Numbered from the stretch's first letter, positions 6,083 to 13,136 are shown. The stretch is DNA of 15,230 nt from an uncultured Streptococcus sp. (GCA_902480035.1 CABSRC010000032.1:1-15230), one strand, 5' to 3'. The notes: generated by a model not told the origin, from the letters alone. Program-made: numbers and translations.

Positions 6083-6371
6083 AACAAGGCTGGGCAAAAA
6101 CTGTCCAGCCTTCGATGTTTAATAGGAATAACAGTATGACGCAGTGGTTGATTGCTCAAAGCACTGCTTTTAGGTGGTGGATAGGACTTGCGAAGCAAGG
6201 TTCCTAAGTATTTGTTCGCTACTTAGCTCCAAAGATGACCTATGAAGATGGAAAACAATGTTTTCTTTATCTGCAACCTCCAACAGTCTCCCAGACTGTT
6301 GGAGCTGTGCGGGGGTGGGACAACGAAATCGAATTCTAACGAATGACCGATCTCTGTCCCACTCTCTTTTT
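6083..6371. repeat. Mosaic of intergenic hairpin repeats (copy A)
   Basis: A gene-free stretch built from inverted repeats: AAGGCTGGGCA/TGTCCAGCCTT (6086-6096/6102-6112); GCAGTG/CACTGC (6141-6146/6162-6167); CTTGC/GCAAG (6187-6191/6195-6199); CTAAGTA/TACTTAG (6204-6210/6220-6226); GAAAAC/GTTTTC (6251-6256/6260-6265); a perfect 12-bp stem (6278-6289/6293-6304) with a 3-base loop; GTGGGACA/TGTCCCAC (6315-6322/6355-6362). Three blocks recur in the second copy near 12782-12911: the AGGCTGGG hairpin, GACGCAGTGGTTGA (6138-6151) and TGTGCGGNGGTGGGAC. Such elements are common between genes of oral streptococci. Confidence 0.75.
6315..6371 (+). terminator. Possible terminator after the ASCH gene, at the right end of the repeat
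   Basis: The long-range GTGGGACA (6315-6322)/TGTCCCAC (6355-6362) pairing is followed by TCTCTTTTT (6363-6371). The 32-base loop is larger than in a classical terminator. It would separate the ASCH transcript from the glmU promoter. Confidence 0.4.
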
Positions 6372-6405
6372 GGTTTGGATCTTATTTTCCAAAAGGGGTG
6401 AAAAA

Positions 6406-6430
6406 TGGTATAATAAGTACGATATCGTAC
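6406..6430 (+). promoter_or_regulatory. glmU promoter (extended -10) with a 14-bp palindrome at the start site
   Basis: TGGTATAAT gives an extended -10 (TGn at 6406-6408, TATAAT 6409-6414). The -35 region (around 6385-6391, TTTTCC) is weak, as is usual when TGn is present. Three bases after the -10 lies GTACGATATCGTAC (6417-6430), a perfect 14-bp palindrome covering the expected transcription start near 6421. It could be an operator or the base of a 5'-end RNA hairpin. Promoter well supported; palindrome role inferred. Confidence 0.7.
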
Positions 6431-6446
6431 AGAAAAGAGAAATGTT

Positions 6447-7826
6447 ATGCCAAATTATGCCATTATTTTAGCAGCGGGGAAAGGTACCCGTATGAAATCA
6501 GATCTGCCCAAGGTTCTTCATAAGGTTGCAGGGCTCTCTATGTTGGAGCATGTCTTCCGTAGTGTTGGAGCCATCTCACCGGAGAAGACCGTAACGGTTG
6601 TGGGCCACAAGGCGGAATTGGTAGAAAAGGTATTAGAAGGTCAAACAGAGTTTGTCAAACAAACCGAACAATTGGGAACTGGTCATGCGGTCATGATGGC
6701 AGAGCCAGTCTTGGAAGGTCTTGAAGGCCACACCCTCGTTATTGCAGGGGATACTCCCTTGATTACGGGTGAAAGCCTCAAACACTTGATCGATTTTCAT
6801 ATCAACCACAAAAATGTGGCAACGATTCTGACAGCCGAAGCAGCCAATCCTTTTGGGTATGGTCGGATTGTTCGTAATGACAATGCGGAAGTGCTTCGAA
6901 TCGTCGAGCAAAAAGATGCGACAGATTTTGAAAAACAAATCAAAGAAATCAATACAGGGACTTATGTCTTTGACAATGCGCGCCTTTTTGAAGCTTTGAA
7001 AAATATCAACACCAACAATGCCCAAGGTGAATACTATATCACAGACGTCATCGGTATTTTCCGAGAAGCAGGTGAAAAAGTCGGGGCCTATACACTGAAA
7101 GACTTTGATGAAAGTCTTGGGGTTAATGACCGCGTGGCCCTTGCGACAGCAGAAGGCATCATGCGTCGCCGTATCAACCAAGCTCACATGGTTAATGGAG
7201 TGAGCTTTGTTAATCCAGATGCGACCTATATCGATGTCGATGTTGAAATCGCACCGGAAGTGCAAATCGAAGCCAATGTTACCCTCAAAGGGCACACAAA
7301 AATTGGGGCTGAAACCGTCTTAACCAATGGGACCTATATCGTGGACAGTGAAATCGGTGCAGGTGTTGTGATTACTAACTCTATGATTGAAGAAAGCACG
7401 GTAGCCGATGGCGTGACAGTGGGACCATATGCTCATATTCGTCCAGGTTCTAGCCTCGCGAAAGATGTCCATATTGGAAACTTTGTCGAAGTCAAAGGTT
7501 CGTCTATTGGCGAAAATACCAAAGCTGGTCATTTGACTTACATTGGCAACTGCCAAGTTGGCAGCAACGTCAACTTTGGTGCTGGAACTATCACGGTGAA
7601 TTACGATGGCCAACACAAGTTTAAAACAACAATTGGCAACAATGTCTTTGTTGGTTCAAATTCAACCATCATTGCACCCGTCGAGCTCGGAGATAATTCC
7701 CTAGTCGGGGCTGGATCCACCATTACCAAAGATGTGCCAGCAGATGCGATTGCGATCGGTCGTGGCCGTCAAGTGAATAAAGAAGAGTATGCTCTTCGCT
7801 TGCCACACCATCCTAAAAATAAATAG
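6447..7826 (+). CDS. glmU: Bifunctional GlmU: N-acetylglucosamine-1-phosphate uridyltransferase / glucosamine-1-phosphate acetyltransferase
   Basis: 459 residues, the usual length. The N-terminal pyrophosphorylase domain (1-~230) has the nucleotide loop LAAGKGTRMKSDLPKVLH (8-25), GTGHAV, AGDTPLI, GYGRIVR, EQKDA, INTGTY and GEYYITDVI. The C-terminal left-handed beta-helix carries hexapeptide repeats and the acetyltransferase signatures RPGS, HIGNFVEVK, KAGHLTYIGN, NFGAGTITVNYDG and VGSNSTI. It makes UDP-GlcNAc in the cytosol from glucosamine-1-phosphate, acetyl-CoA and UTP for peptidoglycan and other wall polymers. First gene of a five-gene operon; its stop is 9 bases before the next start. 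All expected motifs are present and nothing is truncated. Confidence 0.98.
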   Translation: MPNYAIILAAGKGTRMKSDLPKVLHKVAGLSMLEHVFRSVGAISPEKTVTVVGHKAELVEKVLEGQTEFVKQTEQLGTGHAVMMAEPVLEGLEGHTLVIAGDTPLITGESLKHLIDFHINHKNVATILTAEAANPFGYGRIVRNDNAEVLRIVEQKDATDFEKQIKEINTGTYVFDNARLFEALKNINTNNAQGEYYITDVIGIFREAGEKVGAYTLKDFDESLGVNDRVALATAEGIMRRRINQAHMVNGVSFVNPDATYIDVDVEIAPEVQIEANVTLKGHTKIGAETVLTNGTYIVDSEIGAGVVITNSMIEESTVADGVTVGPYAHIRPGSSLAKDVHIGNFVEVKGSSIGENTKAGHLTYIGNCQVGSNVNFGAGTITVNYDGQHKFKTTIGNNVFVGSNSTIIAPVELGDNSLVGAGSTITKDVPADAIAIGRGRQVNKEEYALRLPHHPKNK

Positions 7827-7835
7827 GAGAATCTC

Positions 7836-8381
7836 ATGCAATTTGAAGAAAAAACCATTGAGCGCAAGGAAATTTATCAGGGACCGATTTTCCAAGTGGT
7901 GACTGATCAAGTAGAACTACCCGCTGGAAAAGGTCAAGCGCAGCGTGATTTAATTTTTCATAATGGAGCAGTAGCGGTTTTACCGATCACAGATGAGGGC
8001 AAGACCATTTTGGTCAAGCAGTACCGCAAGGCGATCGAGAGGACTTCTGTAGAGATCCCAGCAGGGAAGTTGGAAAAGGGTGAAAATGCGGATCCTCAAG
8101 CGGCTGCTCTACGCGAATTGGAAGAAGAAATTGGCTACACAGCGGATCTAGAGTTATTGTATGATTTTTATTCTGCCATTGGATTTTGTAATGAGCGAAT
8201 CAAACTTTATGGTGCGACCAACTTGAAAAAGGTGGAAAATCCACGTCCACAAGATGCGGATGAGACCTTAGAGTTATTAGAAGTAACCTTGAAGGAAGCC
8301 AAAGATTTGATCCAAGCTGGTGAAATCTGTGATGCCAAGACCATCATGGCGATCCAATACTGGGACTTAATCAATAAATAG
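7836..8381 (+). CDS. ADP-ribose pyrophosphatase-type Nudix hydrolase
   Basis: 181 residues, typical of NudF-like ADP-ribose pyrophosphatases, which split ADP-ribose to AMP and ribose-5-phosphate. The N-terminal part has VELPAGK and DLIFHNGAVAVLPI; the Nudix region is EIPAGKLEKGE...RELEEEIGY, with G77, E83, R93-E94, E97-E98 and G100-Y101. Nine residues separate E83 from R93 rather than the canonical seven, a two-residue insertion that should be checked but leaves the metal-binding glutamates. The sequence then gives DFYSAIGFCNERIKLY (110-125), with the proline-free linker region of ADPRases. Its position directly after glmU and before macP is conserved in streptococci as I recall. The ribosome binding site TAGGAG overlaps the glmU stop codon. 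Confidence 0.9.
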   Translation: MQFEEKTIERKEIYQGPIFQVVTDQVELPAGKGQAQRDLIFHNGAVAVLPITDEGKTILVKQYRKAIERTSVEIPAGKLEKGENADPQAAALRELEEEIGYTADLELLYDFYSAIGFCNERIKLYGATNLKKVENPRPQDADETLELLEVTLKEAKDLIQAGEICDAKTIMAIQYWDLINK

Positions 8382-8392
8382 AGGAGGATCCG

Positions 8393-8728
8393 ATGGGAAA
8401 ACCTTTATTAACCGATGAAATGATTGAACGAGCGAGGCGAGGTGAGGACATTTCGAGTCCTAAAATGGTCGATGCTGAAGAGACGAAAATTATTCGGACA
8501 GACCACAGGGGATTTGGCTATGAACGTCCTATGAGAGAGAGTCGTATGGAGCGTCCGCAAGAGCGTTATTCTCAGGATACTGTGCAGATCCAAGTGGAGC
8601 CCACAGTGACCAAGAGTCGTCGTATTGAAGAGCGCAAACAAAGTGTGGTCCAATCCAAACTCAATAAGATTTTGTTCTGGATCATTGTGCTCCTCATTGC
8701 CTTGATCATTGCTATTTGGCGTCTATAA
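8393..8728 (+). CDS. macP: MacP, membrane-anchored activator of PBP2a
   Basis: 111 residues: a polar, highly charged cytoplasmic N-terminal region (1-~88) starting MGKPLLTDEMIERARRGEDI, then a single C-terminal transmembrane helix (KILFWIIVLLIALIIAIW, ~92-109) and a two-residue tail. This matches the pneumococcal MacP family, which binds the class A enzyme PBP2a at midcell and is activated by StkP phosphorylation of a threonine near residue 32. T31 in DAEETKI is the likely equivalent here (inferred). Context agrees: in pneumococcus macP also follows glmU and a Nudix gene and precedes mtnN. A strong GAGGAGG ribosome binding site lies just upstream, 11 bases after the Nudix stop. Confidence 0.88.
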   Translation: MGKPLLTDEMIERARRGEDISSPKMVDAEETKIIRTDHRGFGYERPMRESRMERPQERYSQDTVQIQVEPTVTKSRRIEERKQSVVQSKLNKILFWIIVLLIALIIAIWRL

Positions 8729-8752
8729 GGTCGTCACAAGGAGAGAAATGAC

Positions 8753-9445
8753 ATGAAAATTGGAATTATCGCAGCCATGCCCCAGGAGTTGAAGATCTTG
8801 GTTGAAGCCCTTGAAAATGGGGAAAAGCATCTGCGTCTTGGAAAAGTCTACTATACAGGATCGATTGGACGCCATGAGGTCGTTTTGGTTGAAAGTGGCA
8901 TCGGAAAAGTCATGTCTGCTATGAGTGTAGCAGTCTTGGCCAATGATTTTAAGGTGGAAGCCATTATCAACACGGGTTCTGCAGGTGCCGTTGCCCCAGG
9001 GATGGCTGTTGGAGATATCGTTCTTGCCGACAAATTGGCCTATCATGATGTGGATGTAACAGCCTTTGGCTACAAGTACGGTCAAATGGCAGGCCAACCG
9101 CTTTACTTTGAATCCAGTCGCTATTTTGTATCAGAAATGAAAAAAGTTCTGGAAGAAGAAGCTGCAACCACGCATGTGGGCTTGATTACAACAGGAGATA
9201 GCTTTATCGCGAGTGAAGAAAAAGTCGCAGCAATTCGAGAGCATTTCCCAGAAGTCTTGGCAGTAGAGATGGAAGGGGCAGCTATCGCCCAAGCCGCTCA
9301 TGCAGCTGGACGTCCTTTCATGGTCATTCGAGCTATGAGTGATACGGCAGATCACGCAGCTAATATCTCTTTTGATGAATTTATCGTAGAGGCTGGCGAA
9401 CGCTCTGCTCAAACCCTGATTACTTTCTTGAAGAGATTGGTGTAG
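8753..9445 (+). CDS. mtnN: 5'-methylthioadenosine/S-adenosylhomocysteine nucleosidase
   Basis: 230 residues, full length. It cleaves methylthioadenosine and S-adenosylhomocysteine to adenine plus methylthioribose or S-ribosylhomocysteine, recycling methyl-transfer by-products and feeding LuxS/AI-2. The catalytic residues fall at exactly the E. coli numbers: E12 (MPQE), E174 (VEMEGAA) and D197 (MSDTAD). Other signatures are NTGSAGAV (73-80), VGDIVLAD, DVTAFGYKYGQM and TTGDSFI. Start chosen at 8753 with AAGGAG (8738-8743) nine bases upstream; the ATG at 8748 opens only a two-codon frame. Fourth gene of the glmU operon, 24 bases after macP. Confidence 0.97.
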   Translation: MKIGIIAAMPQELKILVEALENGEKHLRLGKVYYTGSIGRHEVVLVESGIGKVMSAMSVAVLANDFKVEAIINTGSAGAVAPGMAVGDIVLADKLAYHDVDVTAFGYKYGQMAGQPLYFESSRYFVSEMKKVLEEEAATTHVGLITTGDSFIASEEKVAAIREHFPEVLAVEMEGAAIAQAAHAAGRPFMVIRAMSDTADHAANISFDEFIVEAGERSAQTLITFLKRLV

Positions 9446-9468
9446 AAAAAAATATAGGGAAATTGAAC

Positions 9469-9777
9469 ATGTATCGTGAATCGTATTTTGATGGAGGCCT
9501 ATTTTCATATATTGGCCATGTTTTATTAGCAACCTTCATTACAGTATTTACTTTTGGGATTTGTGCTCCTTGGGGCGTATGCATTATGTATAACTGGAAG
9601 GTCAAGCATACCGTGATTGATGGTCGTCGTCAGTACTTTGACGGCACGGCTATGCAGTTATTTGGAAATTGGATCAAATGGTGGTTCTTTACCATCATTA
9701 CATTTGGAATCTATGTGTTCTGGTTAAATATCAAGGTCACTCAATGGGTTACCAAACATACTCATTTTATAGACTAA
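9469..9777 (+). CDS. DUF898 (YjgN-like) small membrane protein
   Basis: 102 residues from the ATG at 9469, since AGGGAA (9456-9461) is 7 bases upstream; a TTG at 9463 is too close to the ribosome binding site. It has two strongly hydrophobic segments, LFSYIGHVLLATFITVFTFG (about 11-30) and WWFFTIITFGIYVFWL (70-85), each with the aromatic-glycine pattern TFGI of DUF898 proteins. The segments are joined by a conserved basic/aromatic loop NWKVKHTVIDGRRQYFDGTA. The function of the family is unknown. Last gene of the glmU operon: 23 bases after mtnN and directly before a terminator. Confidence 0.75.
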   Translation: MYRESYFDGGLFSYIGHVLLATFITVFTFGICAPWGVCIMYNWKVKHTVIDGRRQYFDGTAMQLFGNWIKWWFFTIITFGIYVFWLNIKVTQWVTKHTHFID

Positions 9778-9778
9778 T

Positions 9779-9812
9779 AGAAAAGGACTTGTCTACGGAC
9801 TAGTCCTTTTCT
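9779..9812 (+). terminator. Intrinsic terminator of the glmU operon
   Basis: An 11-bp perfect stem AGAAAAGGACT (9779-9789)/AGTCCTTTTCT (9802-9812) with a 12-base loop begins 2 bases after the DUF898 stop. The T-rich 3' arm serves as the U-tract, and the A-rich 5' arm makes it potentially bidirectional. Confidence 0.75.
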
Positions 9813-9824
9813 GAAGCCGATTCT

Positions 9825-9854
9825 TTCAGAAATAGACGGACTTCATGCTATAAT
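9825..9854 (+). promoter_or_regulatory. nth promoter
   Basis: TGCTATAAT gives an extended -10 (TATAAT 9849-9854, TG at 9846-9847). TTCAGA (9825-9830) is a moderate -35 at 18-base spacing. It lies just after the glmU-operon terminator and 27 bases before the nth ATG. Confidence 0.6.
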
Positions 9855-9881
9855 AAAGACTAGTAATGTAAAGGAGAGAAT

Positions 9882-10505
9882 ATGGTTTTATCAAAAAAAC
9901 GGGCACGCCATGTGATTGAAGAAATTATCGCCCTCTTTCCAGATGCCAAGCCAAGTCTGGATTTTCGTAATCATTTTGAATTACTAGTAGCAGTCATGCT
10001 CTCAGCTCAGACGACAGACGCGGCTGTTAACAAAGCGACACCAGGTTTGTTTGCGGCTTTTCCAACCCCACAAGCCATGGCAGCAGCCAGTGAAGCTGAT
10101 ATCGCCAAGCATATTTCTAAATTAGGCCTCTATCGAAATAAGGCCAAATTTCTCAAAAAATGTGCCCAGCAATTGCTAGATAACTTTGATGGTCAAGTGC
10201 CTCAGACTCGTGAAGAGTTAGAAAGTCTAGCAGGAGTAGGACGCAAGACAGCCAATGTGGTCATGAGTGTAGGTTTTGGGATTCCAGCTTTTGCTGTCGA
10301 TACCCATGTGGAGCGGATTTGTAAGCACCATGATATCGTCAAGAAATCAGCGACGCCATTGGAAGTTGAAAAGCGGGTCATGGATGTTCTGCCAAAGAGC
10401 GAATGGCTAGCTGCCCATCAAGCCATGATTTATTTTGGACGGGCCATCTGCCATCCCAAAAATCCTGAATGTGACCAGTACCCACAACTCTATCATTTTG
10501 ATTAG
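9882..10505 (+). CDS. nth: Endonuclease III (DNA glycosylase/AP lyase), iron-sulfur cluster ligands incomplete
   Basis: 207 residues. It removes oxidised pyrimidines and nicks the abasic site in base excision repair. Seen: LLVAVMLSAQTTD (35-46), the helix-hairpin-helix LAGVGRKTANVV (116-127) with catalytic lysine K122, and AVDTHVERI (138-146) with catalytic D140. E. coli Nth holds a 4Fe-4S cluster with C-x6-C-x2-C-x5-C. Here only C190 and C197 fit; the third and fourth positions are Y200 and F206, so the cluster is probably absent, a loss I recall in other streptococci and lactic acid bacteria. AAGGAG (9871-9876) with 5-base spacing sets the start. It forms a single-gene unit between its own promoter and terminator. 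A diverged second copy of its last codons lies at 13137-13196. Confidence 0.96.
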   Translation: MVLSKKRARHVIEEIIALFPDAKPSLDFRNHFELLVAVMLSAQTTDAAVNKATPGLFAAFPTPQAMAAASEADIAKHISKLGLYRNKAKFLKKCAQQLLDNFDGQVPQTREELESLAGVGRKTANVVMSVGFGIPAFAVDTHVERICKHHDIVKKSATPLEVEKRVMDVLPKSEWLAAHQAMIYFGRAICHPKNPECDQYPQLYHFD

Positions 10506-10514
10506 GAATCAGTT

Positions 10515-10545
10515 CCTCTGCTCGAAAGAGCAGAGGTTCTTTTTT
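10515..10545 (+). terminator. nth terminator
   Basis: A 9-bp perfect GC-rich stem CCTCTGCTC (10515-10523)/GAGCAGAGG (10528-10536) with a GAAA tetraloop is followed by TTCTTTTTT (10537-10545). Textbook intrinsic terminator. Confidence 0.92.
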
Positions 10546-10713
10546 GTAATGAAACGTATATTTATTAAAAGGATTGAAAGGTGATATCTTTGTTGGATCT
10601 GGTGGTAGGTGCCTAGACTCCCCTATCCGGCTTCTTTGAGATCGATTTCAAGATGCTTTTTCTTTATATCTTATTATATTCATTCAGAAAAAACGAACTT
10701 TTTTAAAATAAAT

Positions 10714-10743
10714 TTGGTTTTTTTTTAAGAAATAGTGTATAAT
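10714..10743 (+). promoter_or_regulatory. Promoter of the oligopeptide-binding lipoprotein gene
   Basis: A perfect -10 TATAAT (10738-10743) lies 18 bases after TTGGTT (10714-10719). The spacer is T-rich. The stretch from the nth terminator to here (10546-10713) contains no recognisable gene or riboswitch. Confidence 0.65.
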
Positions 10744-10772
10744 GGTAGAAAATCTAACATAAGGAGATAGTG

Positions 10773-12740
10773 ATGAAAGCAAAAAAACTGTTAGCTCTTG
10801 CAGGAGTTTCTGTTGCAGGTGCCTTTCTTTTAGCAGCATGTGGCGGTGGTAGTAGCAATCAAGCAACCTACTCATTCGTCTATTCAGCAGATCCAAATAC
10901 CTTGGATTACATCGCTGCAACTCGTACAACAACTTCAGATGTCACAAGTAACCTTGTAGATGGTCTTCTTGAAAACGACCGATACGGAAACTTTGTGCCA
11001 AGTCTAGCAGAAGATTGGACTGTCTCTGAAGATGGATTAACCTATACTTACAAACTTCGTAAGGATGCCAAATGGTATACGAGTGAAGGAGAAGAATATG
11101 GTGCTGTAACGGCTCAAGACTTTATTACAGGGATCAAACACGCGGTTGAGTCTAAATCAGAAGGTCTCTTCTTGATTCAAAATTCGATCAAAGGTTTGGA
11201 TGCCTACGTAAAAGGGGAAACCAAAGACTTTAACACCGTTGGAGTGAAAGCTTTAGATGACCACACCATCCAATATACTTTGGTTCGTCCAGAAAGCTTC
11301 TGGAACTCAAAAACAACCTCAGGTGTTCTTTTCCCAGTCAATGCGGATTTCTTGAAATCTCAAGGGAAAGATTTTGGTTCGTTGAAACCTAGCAGCATCT
11401 TATACAATGGTCCATTCTACTTGAAATCTTTGACTTCAAAATCTGAAATTGAATTGGTCAAGAACAAAGACTATTACGATGCGAAAAATGTTCATATCGA
11501 CAATGTCAAATTGACCTTTAATGATGGATCAAACCCAGATTCTATCATTAAGAACTTTGAAAAAGGTCAATATTCCTTTGCATCTGTTATGCCAAACAGT
11601 TCGACGTATAAGAGCGTTAAGAAAAACTTTGGCGACAACATTGTCTACGGTTTGCAATTGGGAACATCCTACTATCTTGGATTCAACTTGGACCGTCAAA
11701 AGTATGACCACACTGCCAAAACAACGGATGAACAAAAAGCTTCTACCAAGAAAGCAATTCTGAACAAGGACTTCCGTCAAGCGGTGAACTTTGGCTTTGA
11801 CCGCAAATCATATGCGGCACAAGTATCTGGATCTGATGCGGCTGAAAATACCCTTCGTAGCACTTTGGTGCCACCAACTTATGTCCAAGTCAATGGAGAA
11901 GATTTTGGTAAAGTCGTTGAAAAACAATTGGTTACCTATGGGGATCAATGGAAGGGTGTGAGCCTGGCCGATGGTCAAACTAGCCTTTACAACCCAGAAA
12001 AAGCCAAAGCTTCATTTGCGAAAGCCAAAGCTGAATTGCAAAAACAAGGCGTTCAATTCCCAATTCATTTGGACTACATTGTCAGCCAAGTGGACAACAG
12101 CATGGTCCAACAAGCTAGCTCCTTCAAACAATCTGTAGAGTCAGCGCTTGGTGCAGACAATGTCGTTGTAGACCTTCAAAAGGTTTCGGATGATGATTTC
12201 CAAAATATCACCTACTTCAGCGATACTGCTGCTGCGAGAGATTACGATATCTCAGGCGGTGGTTGGGCTCCTGACTACCAAGACCCATCGACTTACCTCG
12301 AAAGTATCAGCCCAGTAAATGGTTCTGTCTTCTACTATCTTGGTATTGATGCAGGTTCAAACAATCCAGCCATTGCAACAGTTGGTTTGGATCAATACGC
12401 TAACATGTTGAAAGATGCCGATGCTGAATTGTTGGATCAAGCAAAACGCTATGAAAAATATGCAGCAGCGCAAGCATGGTTGACAGATAGCTCGATTACG
12501 CTTCCAACTGTTTCAAATGGTGGTGCTCCAATGCTTCAACGGACCGTACCATACAGCCGTGCTGCTTCATGGGTTGGTACAAAAGGAACAGGAACCTTCT
12601 ACAAATACCTTGAAATGTCTAAAGATGTTGTCACTACAAAAGACTTTAACAAGGCCAAAGAAGAATGGTTGAAGAAAAAAGCAGAATCCAATAAAAAAGC
12701 TCAAGAAGATCTCAAAGATCACATTGAGAAGAAAAAATAA
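10773..12740 (+). CDS. Oligopeptide ABC transporter substrate-binding lipoprotein (AmiA/AliA/AliB family)
   Basis: 655 residues from the ATG at 10773 (AAGGAG 6 bases upstream; a GTG directly before is too close). The N-terminus is a lipoprotein signal peptide: KAKK, a hydrophobic core and the lipobox LLAAC with C23. The rest is a family 5 extracellular solute-binding protein (SBP_bac_5): DPNTLDYIAATRTTTSDVTS, LVDGLLENDRYGNFVPSLAEDW, DGLTYTYKLRKDAKW, PSSILYNGPFYLKS, DFRQAVNFGFDRKSY and GGWAPDYQDPSTYLE. The C-terminus is lysine-rich. It should capture peptides outside the membrane. No permease or ATPase gene is adjacent, so like AliA/AliB it probably feeds a shared AmiCDEF transporter elsewhere (inferred). 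Which paralogue it is cannot be told by eye. Confidence 0.93.
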   Translation: MKAKKLLALAGVSVAGAFLLAACGGGSSNQATYSFVYSADPNTLDYIAATRTTTSDVTSNLVDGLLENDRYGNFVPSLAEDWTVSEDGLTYTYKLRKDAKWYTSEGEEYGAVTAQDFITGIKHAVESKSEGLFLIQNSIKGLDAYVKGETKDFNTVGVKALDDHTIQYTLVRPESFWNSKTTSGVLFPVNADFLKSQGKDFGSLKPSSILYNGPFYLKSLTSKSEIELVKNKDYYDAKNVHIDNVKLTFNDGSNPDSIIKNFEKGQYSFASVMPNSSTYKSVKKNFGDNIVYGLQLGTSYYLGFNLDRQKYDHTAKTTDEQKASTKKAILNKDFRQAVNFGFDRKSYAAQVSGSDAAENTLRSTLVPPTYVQVNGEDFGKVVEKQLVTYGDQWKGVSLADGQTSLYNPEKAKASFAKAKAELQKQGVQFPIHLDYIVSQVDNSMVQQASSFKQSVESALGADNVVVDLQKVSDDDFQNITYFSDTAAARDYDISGGGWAPDYQDPSTYLESISPVNGSVFYYLGIDAGSNNPAIATVGLDQYANMLKDADAELLDQAKRYEKYAAAQAWLTDSSITLPTVSNGGAPMLQRTVPYSRAASWVGTKGTGTFYKYLEMSKDVVTTKDFNKAKEEWLKKKAESNKKAQEDLKDHIEKKK

Positions 12741-12781
12741 AAAAATCAATCATTGGTCTATCAATGAGGATAAAAAAAGTC

Positions 12782-12911
12782 GAGGCTGGGACAAAAGTCC
12801 TAGCCTCTCAATTGTTTCTGGATTGTCGAGCAAGACGCAGTGGTTGAGTGGTCTCTACTACGCTGATTTCATCAGCTTTTACAGCCCTACTCAACTGTGC
12901 GGAGGTGGGAC
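12782..12911. repeat. Truncated second copy of the intergenic hairpin repeat (copy B)
   Basis: It starts with a strong hairpin GAGGCTGGGAC (12782-12792)/GTCCTAGCCTC (12797-12807), one G-T pair, AAAA loop, followed by TCAATTGTTT; this can act as terminator for the lipoprotein gene 40 bases upstream. It then has GACGCAGTGGTTGA (12834-12847), identical to copy A, and a nested cruciform of GTTGAGT (12843-12849)/ACTCAAC (12889-12895) around GCTGAT/ATCAGC (12862-12867/12871-12876). It ends at TGTGCGGAGGTGGGAC (12896-12911). The right end present in copy A (TGTCCCAC) is missing, and thioesterase-like coding sequence begins at once. Confidence 0.75.
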
Positions 12912-13113
12912 GCTCCAGTCTTCTATCAACTATTTGAAAGCTGGAAATCTAGGGGATGTCCTAACCATCAGGGGGGAATGTGTCCATCAAGGTCGTACAA
13001 CCTGTGTCGTCGATGTAGATATCACCAACCAAGATGGCCGAAATGTCTGCAAGGCAACCTTCACCATGTTTGTCACAGGCCAACGATCTGAAGATAGACA
13101 GGTGAGGATATAA
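12912..13113 (+). pseudogene. 3' remnant of a PaaI-type (hotdog) thioesterase
   Basis: The frame reads LQSSINYLKAGNLGDVLTIRGECVHQGRTTCVVDVDI... and ends ATFTMFVTGQRSEDRQVRI with TAA at 13111-13113. It matches the C-terminal half of PaaI/YdiI-type hotdog thioesterases ('..INYLKP..GD.L.A.GE.VH.GR.T.V..V.I....G..VA.ATFT..'). The N-terminal half with the catalytic region is gone. Its place is taken by the repeat copy B, through which the frame happens to stay open back to 12724 inside the lipoprotein gene; there is no ribosome binding site for such a chimera. Codons are intact, so the truncation may be recent. A functional product is unlikely. Confidence 0.72.
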
Positions 13114-13136
13114 AAGAAAGAATGAGTAGATAGTTA

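Noticed and set aside
6633..7295. 220-codon minus-strand open frame inside glmU
   Set aside because: Antisense shadow of a highly conserved gene; Cys/His/Phe-rich composition without any domain.
8723..9532. Several minus-strand open frames opposite mtnN
   Set aside because: Antisense shadows with no ribosome binding sites or recognisable motifs; mtnN has all catalytic residues.
10673..10697. Possible CodY box upstream of the lipoprotein promoter (ATTCATTCAGAAAAAAC)
   Set aside because: Only about 9 of 15 positions fit the CodY consensus, which A/T-rich DNA reaches easily.
10546..10713. Possible riboswitch or T-box between nth and the lipoprotein gene
   Set aside because: No T-box sequence, conserved riboswitch core or terminator/antiterminator pair could be found.
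12724..13113. 129-residue open frame overlapping the lipoprotein stop
   Set aside because: No ribosome binding site, its first half is the intergenic repeat copy B, and only the C-terminal part resembles a protein family. Treated as a repeat plus a thioesterase remnant.
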